Positions 58,801 through 64,000 of a stretch of 64,000 nt of DNA are shown here, in pieces; positions within the stretch are counted from its first letter, which is position 1; every line of letters starts with the position of its first letter. Position numbers and translations under genes: made by a program. Source of the stretch: Promerops cafer (taxonomy: Eukaryota > Chordata > Aves > Passeriformes > Nectariniidae). The notes beneath the pieces were generated by a model. That model ran no database searches and was not told the DNA's origin. It saw only the letters and a program-made list of their open reading frames with translations. The stretch spans positions 357,010 to 421,009 of the forward strand of contig VZSE01002451.1 of NCBI GenBank assembly GCA_013398275.1, written 5' to 3'.

Positions 58801-61800
58801 CAGCAGAGGCTGCTCTGTCATGACAGCCAATGTTGTTTAAAATATAATATCAAACTAATCGATCTTTGCGTGGCACTCCTGCAAGAGCAGGCTTTAAAGG
58901 ACACCCAGCTCACCAGTACCCTTAACTGGAAAGGAAGGCCGAGCCCAGCGCTGCCAGGAGAGGGAATATCTGGATTTATTTATTTTTGTTGCTTTTTTTT
59001 TAAGTGATGTGGAGTTTTGCAGCTGCTCCTGGCAGCCTGCCACCCCTGAAGGAAACTCCTCTCTCCAGTTACCTACCAGGGAACCCTGTCCCTGCAGAGT
59101 GGAGCTGGATGGAGCCCAGACGGAGCGCAGTCCCGCATGGAAACAGGACAGAGCTGTGTGCCACTGCTGAGCCACGTGCCCAGGGCTCAGGCAATGCCTG
59201 TGGGGGCTCACAGGGCCCACACAAAGCTGTTCCCAGCCCCTGTCCTGCATTGCACTAAACCTGCCCTAAAAACACCTCTTCTCCTACATGACGTGTTTTC
59301 AATACACTGGCTGCACGCAACAGGAGAAGCTCTCCTGGACCATCACCACCACCACCACCACAGAGGTACTCATGGATCAACACTCTCACACCTACTGGTC
59401 CCACCCTCACAGCCATGGGTGCCTTGAACAAGGTCTTAAAACCTTCATTGTTCCTGAAACAAGAAGAGAGCCTGACATGGGAGAGGAGAGTCACACCAAA
59501 CCCTTCTTGCATGAAAAGCATCCCTTCCCAGGGGTCCCACAAGGCCACGTCACCTGCCAGTGCACCATGCCATGATTTGGCCACACAGACCCTAGAGAGC
59601 AGATGGTGCTGTGACAAGGAAATGCTCCCCTGCAGCCCAAAAATACCCAGGCAGTGATGCTGGGATGGGGTGCCTGTCCCACACCTGGATGGGGCATGAT
59701 TGTCAGATTCAGCATAAGAGAACCATCCCTGGGGCACCAGCAGGTTGTACAGCCAGCAGGCCTAAGTCCTTCCAGCCTCCTGGGCTCCACCTTGTTCTCA
59801 CCAAGCACACTAACTCCAGCAAACCAGAAGTATCCATCCATCCATCCATCCATCCATCCATCCAATCCCCATGAGCTTCGGAACCCCCTGAGATCTCAAT
59901 CTAACGGAAACTGTTTCAGATGGGGAAAAAAGGAGGAGCCCTGTTGTTCCCAGCCAAGACAGGAGGACAGGAGCCTCAAACACACCGTCTTTTCCCAGAC
60001 CAACCACCCCACCTCCAGCAGCAACCATCCCCACTGCTGCAGAGCACCCTTCCAGACCCAAGTTAGAAAGAACTGCAACAGCTTTCCAAAGTTAAAAACA
60101 AAAACAAATAAATCAATGCTTTGCGTTAATGGCAAGTTGAAGCCACAGCTCCGCACATCTTGTGCTGCAAAGAAAACAGCATTTCAAATGCTCCCAAGTG
60201 CAGGTCCTTCTCAGGAGGAAACTAGGGGGAACAGAGGAAGGCAATGATGAAGTCAAAGTCTTCATCAGCTAAAGGCTACCCCGAGTTTTCTCTCCTGCAT
60301 GTTGACATGAGCTGGCTGTGCAGGCAGAGCAATACCACAAAAAAGTATGTAGCAACAGTCAACTAGATTTAAGTTCATTTTCTGTAGCTCGAGGCCAAAA
60401 TCGACTGAAGTGGTTCTGGTGATCAAGTTTTCTGCAATTCCCCTTTCTGAGTATTAGCTCTTTGACAGAAATTCACTGCGGTATTTAAACTGGCAGTCAT
60501 CACCGCTAACTCAAATTGTATTGGCTTTCACGGCGTTGAAATGCTCAACTGCGACCAGCCCTCGGCCAATTCCCAGATAACGCGGCGGCTGAAATCCCCT
60601 GTCATGACGAGCGATCCCGTTGCAAGCTGGCCGGCTCCAGGAGCGTGCCGGAAGGCTGGCATGCTCGCCACGGGGCTCGGAGGAGCCTAAATCAATGGCT
60701 ACAGGTTGAGTTTTAGGAGTTGGTGAGTACTCGTGGGGCTGCCGCCTTGGATAAACTCTTTGGATACAGGTGGAAGAGGATGACTAACAACCCTCCAACC
60801 AACACAACTCGACAGTTGTGTTAAGAGATGCACGGATCTGCCAGAGATGGGAGGGTAGAGCAGAGCAGCATTCCTCCTGCCTGTGCCAGGTGAATCCCCA
60901 CTCCCATCATTCTTCTCCCAACAAGCACCTTTGTACAAAGTCCCAGCAGGCTTTTGTCCCAGCCTGGGAGAAAAACCTTAGGGGAATGGTAAAAAGCAGT
61001 ATTTCCAAGTGCTCACAAGACCCCACAGCTTTCAAGGGTCTCCTCAAAAAAAGAGCGGTGGGATTTCTCCTTAATTTCTCGCTGAAGATTTAAATAGTCA
61101 AAACTGGAGGGGTAAACGGACAATTTGTCCTGCTGCTCCTAATAGTTTTCATACAGTTATGCTGGAAAATAAAGTGGAAATGACACACCATGCAAATCCC
61201 ACCATTAGCACCGCAGTATCGAGGAGAACCGCTCCCCATTCCCAAAGATTTGTCTCCCAGGCAAGAACCCCTCTGGTGCTGGCTCTGGGAAGGTGACATG
61301 CCAGGCTCCCAAAGCATCCCCTCTTTCTGTCCTTAAAGTAGCACAGTCTCTGGGTTAACACACACCATTATTTTGGGCAAACACCACGCAGGACACATGG
61401 AGTTTGCCCATTGCTGGCCCAGTGCAAACACAATGCTCTACCAACCTGGGGCAAGACTTAGACTGCGATATTTTTAACCACAACCACCACATGAAGCAAT
61501 TCATGACTCACTGATCCAGCCCCGTTTGGGGCTCATATCCCGTTTTAGCTGCCATGCACCGCTGATGGGTCGCTGGGTTTGGTGTTTGACACTGCCCACC
61601 AGTACAGGCAGCCTGCCCCGGAAGCTGGGGAGAAACAAGGCTCTATTCACACTCCCACGGTTATCGTTCGGTTCTTTGGTCAATATTTAAGTTTTGGCCA
61701 GGCAGGTCCCTCGCCCTGTAAAGTACACGCTGTGCCAGGAAAACAACACTCCTCAGAGAGGGACTGTACCCTGAGCATCCGTCACCAGCCACGCCACGGA

Positions 61801-63627
61801 GAAGCGCAAGTCCTGTCCTGGGGCCAAAACATGCCTGGGGAAACCAACCCAGTGCCACCAAGCCAAAGCACAGGGGAGTGAAAATCTTCTTAGGAGTTAC
61901 CCAAAAGGTAAAGCACTTGCGGCTGTTACAAAACTGCATTACACTGAGAATTAAAAACAATCAGGATTGTGTCTATTTACTGTAAGCTTAAAGCAACGTG
62001 TATTAAAGAAGTTTATGCGAATCATCTAATGCACTCAGGCCTATTGTTAGAATTATTACCAAGCTAAAAAAAGATTAATTTCTCTAAATACACTAAATCC
62101 TCAGACACGATGAGGAGGCTGCTGTGGATGGAACATTATCATGTCTTGCTTGCTAATGTCATCTTCACCTGTGGCTCTGCTGCCCAAAGATCTACCTTTG
62201 CCTTGCTCCTGATGAGTCTGCTGTCCCATCTGGGCTCCCAAAACCCCCACAACTTGCCCCAAAACATCCAGGAAGCGAGTAGAAGCCAGCCAACCAACTG
62301 GTAGACTGGTGCTGCTGGTTATCAATTCTGACCCTTGGTTCAGGAGTTCACCATCTTAATCTGACCCAGTGAAAACAAGCAATGCGGACAGCGGCCGCAG
62401 GGATGGACAGACGGACAGACAGACAAACTCCACCTAGCAAATACCCAGACACACTTCTCCCATGACCCAGCGGGGTGGGAAGAGACAAGAGGCAGCTCAG
62501 CAGCCAGCCCAGCCTCTCTGGCACTGCCCATGCCCCAGGGCAACCGCTGTGTCCAGTGCCAGCGTGTGAGAGCGCCGTAGAGGTCCCCGAGACGCTCGCC
62601 CAGCGCTGCTCGCCAGCAAACCCTCACACATCCCAAGCCAGGCATGTCGAGGCAATGAGAAACTTGGGAAGGGAGGAAAAATGGTTTCCATACCATAGTC
62701 TCCCCGGAGCAGACAAAACCAGCTTCTGCTACAAGAAGAACGCACTTGACTGGGGTCCAAGCCCGCAGCCAGGTGACTAATCCTTTGATGCAAATTCCTC
62801 CCAACGCTGCGGATGCGGGCACCGTGTGCGGGACGGGAGTGGGCAGCCCACCCATCGCCCACTGGGGCAGACGTGCCATGCACCCTTGCCAAGAGGGACT
62901 CTTTGGGAGACACCTCAGACTCAAGCATGCCACCCCAGAAGCATCATCCATCCCTGGGTCACGCTGCTACCTCTGCAGAGAGCAACCCAAACCACGGAGA
63001 GCCAAGACGCACAACGACCAACCAACGGGGGTCTGCAACACCAGCTTCAGCAAGACAACACCTCTCCCTTGCTGGGATCAAGGGAGGACTTGGGAAACCA
63101 AGGAAGCCCCCAGCCTTGCCAAAGGCAGGGAGATATTAACTGGGGCATTCAACAGCGGTTTGGGGAATTCCCCCTTCTCCTCCCCACCAAAATCCAACCC
63201 CCGCCCACCCTGCGAGGTGTCCTCAGCATGAAACATCTCACCATCACAGTGTCCTCAGCATGAAATATCTCGCCGTCAACCCTCTATAAACGCTTTGTTG
63301 TCCATTGCTATGCAAAACTTCTTAATTCTACCACTAGCCCGAATGCCTTTAAGTGCTTAAGATAAGTATCTGAGCTCATTTACATAATTGCAACATTATG
63401 AAATACTGCTCAGTCAAATCAGAACATTGCTGGTTAAAAAAACCCCACGCTTTTTGCCAGTCGGTTACGTTAGGTTGGCTCTTGGTGCGCCGGAGCTCCC
63501 CAACACCGTAATTACCGCGAGGATTAGAAACTTGTTACTCACGTAGTCATGAAAGGCTTTGGCTTCACTCGAATGTTCACAAGTGTCTCGCCTTTCGGGA
63601 GCTGCGCAGTACAGGTCCCAAAACACG
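10787..63627 (-). CDS. SSBP3: SSBP3, LDB1-binding transcription cofactor (exons 4 to last; 5' exons outside window)
   Basis: SSBP3 belongs to the SSDP family of nuclear proteins that bind LDB1 through an N-terminal LisH/LUFS domain. They stabilise LDB1 and so support LIM-homeodomain and GATA/LMO complexes. Fourteen coding exons were assembled on the - strand, all with GT-AG junctions and a continuous frame. They encode the end of the LUFS domain (VFWDLYCAAPE...AKAFHDY), then the long Pro/Gly/Met-rich activation region (SPVLGNIPPNDGMPGG, MSPRYAGGPRPP, RMNPPRGMGPMGPGP), and the invariant C-terminus YSPSMTMSV. The residues NIPPNDGMPGGPIPPGFFQ and the MRPL37 neighbour favour SSBP3 over SSBP2 and SSBP4. 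Exons 1-3 (about 64 residues, LisH) lie past the right edge. A 27-residue cassette exon is missing, probably in the N gap at 19594-20331. Differences from the human protein, which I recall from memory, are few (for example GGPMQ for GGSMQ and PNPSSANS for PNPNSANS). Confidence 0.97.
11370..11471 (-). CDS. SSBP3: SSBP3 exon 17
   Basis: The acceptor is cccacag and the donor is gtgagt. Thirty-four codons, from NSPNNISGISNPPGTP through RDDGELGGNFLHSFQNDN, phase 0 at both ends. Confidence 0.97.
11678..11706 (-). CDS. SSBP3: SSBP3 exon 16 (29-bp microexon)
   Basis: The acceptor is tctgcag and the donor is gtaagt. Two bases complete Gly, followed by nine codons SGDIDGLPK. It is the smallest exon seen, and its 29 bp cannot be skipped without a frameshift. 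Confidence 0.95.
11905..11983 (-). CDS. SSBP3: SSBP3 exon 15
   Basis: The acceptor is ttctgcag and the donor is gtgagc. It encodes FPMGPGSDGPMGGMGGMEPH then HMNGSL, plus one base of Gly. Confidence 0.96.
12112..12405 (-). mobile_element. CR1 LINE 3'-end fragment in SSBP3 intron
   Basis: The block starting near ggaatcactgaattgttgag carries the standard CR1 3'-end landmarks in reverse orientation. These are atcaccaagtccaac, ctccaccactgccctgggcagc, and a diverged aaaaatttctgaacatccaatctaaac. It lies on the same strand as the SSBP3 transcript and is 5'-truncated, as usual. Confidence 0.85.
12706..12776 (-). CDS. SSBP3: SSBP3 exon 14
   Basis: The acceptor is tccacag and the donor is gtaagt. It completes Asp and encodes STNSSDNIYTMINPVPPAGS then RSN. 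The flanking intron is strikingly AT-rich compared with the rest of the 3' half of the gene. Confidence 0.96.
13191..13245 (-). CDS. SSBP3: SSBP3 exon 13 (55 bp)
   Basis: The acceptor is ttccgcag and the donor is gtatga. It encodes GPPGGGGPPGTPIMPSPA plus the first base of Asp. This is the glycine-rich part of the activation region. Confidence 0.96.
13430..13465 (-). CDS. SSBP3: SSBP3 exon 12 (36-bp microexon)
   Basis: The acceptor is cctacag and the donor is gtgagt. Exactly 12 codons, IPYSSSSPGTYV, phase 0 at both ends, so it could be skipped without a frameshift. Confidence 0.95.
13684..13732 (-). CDS. SSBP3: SSBP3 exon 11 (49-bp small exon)
   Basis: The acceptor is ccccag and the donor is gtgagt. 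One base completes Met, followed by 16 codons GPGAGRPWPNPSSANS. The intron to exon 10 is just 99 bp. Confidence 0.95.
13832..13896 (-). CDS. SSBP3: SSBP3 exon 10
   Basis: The acceptor is gttgcag and the donor is gtaagg. It encodes NYGSGMRPPPNSLGPGMPGI then N, plus the AT of a Met codon. Confidence 0.96.
13897..16744 (-). other. SSBP3 intron between exons 9 and 10
   Basis: This 2.8-kb intron has no recognisable exon. It contains A-tracts (14022-14040, 15042-15056) and a CpG-rich patch at about 15650-15800. The long open frames at 13878-14859 on both strands come from base composition and match nothing I know. Confidence 0.7.
15650..15800. promoter_or_regulatory. CpG-rich patch inside SSBP3 intron
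   Basis: About 150 bp with many CpG dinucleotides (gcgcgctcgccg, cgcggcgagc, ccgccgccgctcgcc) stands out from its flanks. It could be a small intronic CpG island or alternative promoter. No transcript evidence is visible. Confidence 0.4.
16745..16821 (-). CDS. SSBP3: SSBP3 exon 9
   Basis: The acceptor is caacag and the donor is gtaagc. It completes Gly and encodes HPNMGGPMQRMNPPRGMGPM then GPGPQ. The intron to exon 8 is only 107 bp. Confidence 0.96.
16929..16995 (-). CDS. SSBP3: SSBP3 exon 8
   Basis: The acceptor is ttcccag and the donor is gtaaac. It encodes PPGAVPGTQPLLPNSMDPTR then QQ, plus one base of Gly. Confidence 0.96.
16996..18934 (-). other. SSBP3 intron between exons 7 and 8
   Basis: This 1.9-kb intron has no exon, RNA gene or known mobile element that I recognise. 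The stretch at 18000-18370 is AT-rich and unique-looking. Confidence 0.65.
18935..18994 (-). CDS. SSBP3: SSBP3 exon 7
   Basis: The acceptor is ccccgcag and the donor is gtactg, a non-consensus donor beyond the GT. Twenty codons, PFMSPRYAGGPRPPIRMGNQ, phase 0 at both ends. The number 7 assumes that the cassette exon 6 is hidden in the gap. Confidence 0.95.
19594..20331. other. Assembly gap (738 N) flanked by A-tracts
   Basis: The gap lies within SSBP3 between exons 5 and 7. Both edges are homopolymer A on the + strand (19572-19593 and 20332 onward), suggesting that low-complexity sequence stopped the assembly. It is the best place for the missing SSBP3 cassette exon. Confidence 0.97.
23765..23897. 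repeat. GGCAA-type pentanucleotide satellite
   Basis: Irregular copies of ggcaa with variants such as ggcga and agcaa repeat for about 130 bp. Open frames through it read as Arg/Gln/Gly/Lys repeats on one strand and Leu/Ala/Cys/Pro repeats on the other, and are spurious. Confidence 0.9.
27718..27807 (-). CDS. SSBP3: SSBP3 exon 5
   Basis: The acceptor is ccccgcag and the donor is gtaggc. Thirty codons, SAAAAPSPVLGNIPPNDG and MPGGPIPPGFFQ, with phase 0 at both ends. The exon joins in frame either to the missing cassette exon or directly to exon 7. Confidence 0.97.
27808..36120 (-). other. SSBP3 large intron, proximal 8.3 kb
   Basis: No exon, RNA gene or clear mobile element is recognisable. 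AT-rich stretches at about 31080-31170 and 34415-34500, dense in TAAT/ATTA cores, are candidate conserved regulatory elements. The A-tract at 29336-29357 is a homopolymer only. Confidence 0.6.
36121..36167. other. Perfect 15-bp inverted repeat (hairpin)
   Basis: The left arm gcgaaaggttacggc (36121-36135) is exactly complementary to the right arm gccgtaacctttcgc (36153-36167) across a 17-nt loop. The arms contain CpGs and lie in a small GC-rich island within the intron. Confidence 0.9.
36168..40236 (-). other. SSBP3 large intron, 4-kb stretch
   Basis: No exon or mobile element is recognised. An A-rich low-complexity run occupies about 36283-36332. Imperfect copies of a phrase like catccctgcagtgttt at about 37135-37200 form a weak local duplication. 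Confidence 0.55.
40237..40560. repeat. Minisatellite based on tgccatcct(y)(n)
   Basis: About 320 bp consist of irregular copies of a unit of about 17-18 bp, such as ccctgccatccttg or ccctgccatcctcctg. Variants have dropped or altered dinucleotides. The - strand reads as repeated Gly-Trp-Gln-Gly and similar phrases, which is a by-product. Confidence 0.92.
40561..42251 (-). other. SSBP3 large intron, 1.7-kb stretch
   Basis: No gene is recognised. The stretch 41335-41470 is AT-rich with several homeodomain-type cores (aataattagccataattaag, accaattaatatt) and reads like conserved non-coding DNA. Confidence 0.5.
42252..42560 (-). mobile_element. CR1 LINE 3'-end fragment with ORF2 remnant
   Basis: A 5'-truncated CR1 in reverse orientation. 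On the + strand it begins gggaatcatggaatcattta and continues through catcgagtccaaccgtt and gaagaaatttttcctaatatccaatc. The - strand still reads the typical CR1 ORF2 C-terminal phrase RLDIRKNFFTEKLVKPWNRL. It is a dead fragment, not a gene. Confidence 0.92.
42561..46589 (-). other. SSBP3 large intron, 4-kb stretch
   Basis: No exon is recognised. The AT-rich pockets at about 43140-43400 and 44200-44530 are candidate regulatory DNA. The latter includes the inverted repeat gtcataa-caa-ttatgac at 44412-44428. There is a poly-C run at 46350-46363. Confidence 0.5.
46590..47352 (+). mobile_element. Avian ERV-derived LTR-like repeat
   Basis: This block resembles a common bird ERV repeat. It has a series of diverged ctgcagcccatgg and ggagcag phrases, then a purine-rich stretch (ggagggagagaaaacc), gtgttttaagatttagtttg, and AATAAA at 47171-47176. 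A tail ending near ggcacctggcacccaggtgg follows. Both boundaries and the exact family are uncertain because I am matching from memory. It holds no intact viral reading frame. Confidence 0.65.
47947..48498 (+). mobile_element. Solo LTR of an avian ERVL-type endogenous retrovirus
   Basis: The element starts tgccctggttttgactggga and continues gagttaattttcttcctagtagctgg, the well-known start of a widespread bird ERVL LTR. It has a TATA-like acataaa near 48213, an AATAAA poly(A) signal at 48369-48374, and ends ...ttaatcccaaccagca, giving TG...CA ends. No internal gag/pol region follows, so it is a solo LTR. I could not see a clean 5-bp target duplication. Confidence 0.8.
48503..48528. repeat. (AT)n microsatellite
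   Basis: About a dozen at dinucleotides directly follow the solo LTR. Confidence 0.9.
48529..52083 (-). other. SSBP3 large intron, 3.5-kb stretch
   Basis: No confirmed exon. A GC-rich pocket at about 49400-49545 includes a - strand ATG followed by a consensus splice donor (see findings). A-tracts occur at 49609-49626 and 51772-51792. Confidence 0.5.
52084..52121. other. Assembly gap (38 N) between A-rich and poly-C tracts
   Basis: Thirty-eight Ns are bordered by an A-rich run on the left and about 18 Cs on the right, a low-complexity sequencing failure inside the SSBP3 intron. Confidence 0.97.
52122..57200 (-). other. SSBP3 large intron, 5-kb stretch
   Basis: No exon, RNA gene or known mobile element is recognised. 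It contains A-tracts (52617-52629, 52666-52679, 55438-55451), a poly-C run (56018-56027) and the 30-bp duplication at 56483-56542. Confidence 0.55.
56483..56542. repeat. 30-bp tandem duplication
   Basis: The two adjacent copies begin agtgcacattccacagat and agtgcatattccacagat. They differ at a single base, so the duplication is probably recent. Confidence 0.92.
57228..57257. repeat. (AGGGC)n pentanucleotide microsatellite
   Basis: About six tandem agggc/gggca units lie at the edge of a GC-rich island. Confidence 0.9.
57270..57995. promoter_or_regulatory. Intronic CpG-rich island in SSBP3
   Basis: Two dense CpG patches (about 57280-57440 and 57640-57950) lie deep in the SSBP3 intron, with Sp1-like ccccgccc cores near 57467. 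Long frames open on both strands (237-261 codons) because of GC composition. They carry no recognisable domain and include translated cct-repeat tracts. The region could be an alternative or antisense promoter, or simply a GC-rich intron segment. Confidence 0.45.
57951..57988. repeat. (CCT)n microsatellite
   Basis: Roughly a dozen cct triplets end the GC-rich island. They account for the poly-Pro, poly-Ser and poly-Glu runs seen in the open frames there. Confidence 0.9.
59831..59863. repeat. (ATCC)n microsatellite
   Basis: Seven to eight tandem atcc units. Confidence 0.92.
63217..63280. repeat. 32-bp tandem duplication
   Basis: Two copies of gtgtcctcagcatgaaa...tctc (63217 and 63249) lie head to tail with a few mismatches. 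Confidence 0.85.
63303..63317 (+). promoter_or_regulatory. Near-consensus SOX-POU composite site
   Basis: cattgctatgcaaaa has the half-site order and 1-bp spacing of the SOX2-OCT4 composite element (CATTGT-N-ATGCAAAT), with mismatches at positions 6 and 15. It sits in an AT-rich stretch about 230 bp from SSBP3 exon 4. The call rests on the motif only. Confidence 0.4.
63543..63627 (-). CDS. SSBP3: SSBP3 exon 4 (end of LUFS domain)
   Basis: The acceptor is catgcag and the donor is gtgagt. One base completes the Cys of the preceding exon (outside the window), followed by 28 codons, VFWDLYCAAPERRDTCEHSS and EAKAFHDY. In the family this segment closes the LDB1-binding LUFS region. Confidence 0.96.
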
Positions 63628-64000
63628 CTGCATGGCAGGGAGAGACGGGAGAAAAGCAGTTACTCATCAGGGATCGGGCACCCAGGTCAGCGCAGGTGAG
63701 CGGCTCTCCCACCCCACGGGGCCCACGGCTGGGATGGGACCTCAGCTGGATCCAGCTGTGCATCCCAGCTTCACGCTGCTCGGACCTGACATCAGGAGTG
63801 GGGATGCTGGGTGCTTATGGAAGCAAAAGTAGCCTTTAAGAGGCAACACCTCGAAGAAATAACACCCGTGAGACTTCAGGGACTTCTCCCAGCCTCGCAG
63901 CCGCCCAGCCCTGTTCCCCTGGGCGCCCCAGCGGCACCGGCACAGCCCGGTGCCTGCGGCTGACCCGGCAGCTCTCCAGCGGGAGCCCTGCCCGCCGCTC
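63628..64000 (-). other. SSBP3 intron 3, partial
   Basis: This is intron sequence upstream of exon 4, running off the window edge. It becomes GC-rich towards the end. Exon 3 is not visible. Confidence 0.75.

Larger units (their letters stand above)
58051..63542 (-). other. SSBP3 large intron, exon-4-proximal 5.5 kb
   Basis: No exon is recognised. Four AT-rich, unique-looking stretches (about 58470-58680, 60330-60560, 61900-62100 and 63280-63450) are candidate conserved enhancers. Short repeats are noted separately. Confidence 0.55.

Noticed and set aside
62340..62951. 203-codon open frame on the - strand
   Set aside because: No known domain or splice context; it is intronic.

Overview
The window is avian nuclear DNA. 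It carries spliced vertebrate genes, three CR1 LINE pieces, and two blocks that look like bird endogenous-retrovirus repeats. The bird order cannot be told from the sequence alone. There are no prokaryotic genes, operons, CRISPR arrays or rRNA genes.

Two protein-coding genes face each other tail to tail. MRPL37 (mitochondrial large-subunit ribosomal protein mL37) runs on the + strand from a CpG-rich promoter and first exon near 570-1233 to its stop at 4681-4683 and a poly(A) signal at 4780-4785. All seven coding exons were assembled with GT-AG junctions and a continuous frame; only the extreme N-terminus is hidden by a 10-N gap (933-942). After about 4 kb of intergenic DNA comes the 3' end of SSBP3 (single-stranded DNA-binding protein 3, an LDB1/LIM-homeodomain cofactor) on the - strand. 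It has a roughly 2-kb 3'UTR (about 8812-10786) and 14 coding exons running right to left from 10787 to 63627. Exons 1-3, which encode the LisH start, lie beyond the right edge. The visible SSBP3 codons add up to 297. Adding the 64 N-terminal residues outside the window and one 27-residue cassette exon gives 388, the length I recall for full-length human SSBP3. That arithmetic points to one cassette exon hidden in the 738-N gap at 19594-20331.

Most of the right half (27808-63542) is one SSBP3 intron of about 35.7 kb. It holds a CR1 fragment, two ERV-type repeats in tandem (46.6-47.35 kb and 47.95-48.5 kb), minisatellites, GC-rich patches, and several AT-rich stretches that look like conserved regulatory elements. 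These include a near-consensus SOX-POU composite site beside exon 4 and a perfect 15-bp hairpin at 36121-36167. The MRPL37-SSBP3 neighbourhood matches the order on human 1p32.3.

I found no evidence of an undescribed biological system. The items most worth checking are the hidden SSBP3 exon, the hairpin, the candidate enhancers and the intronic CpG islands.
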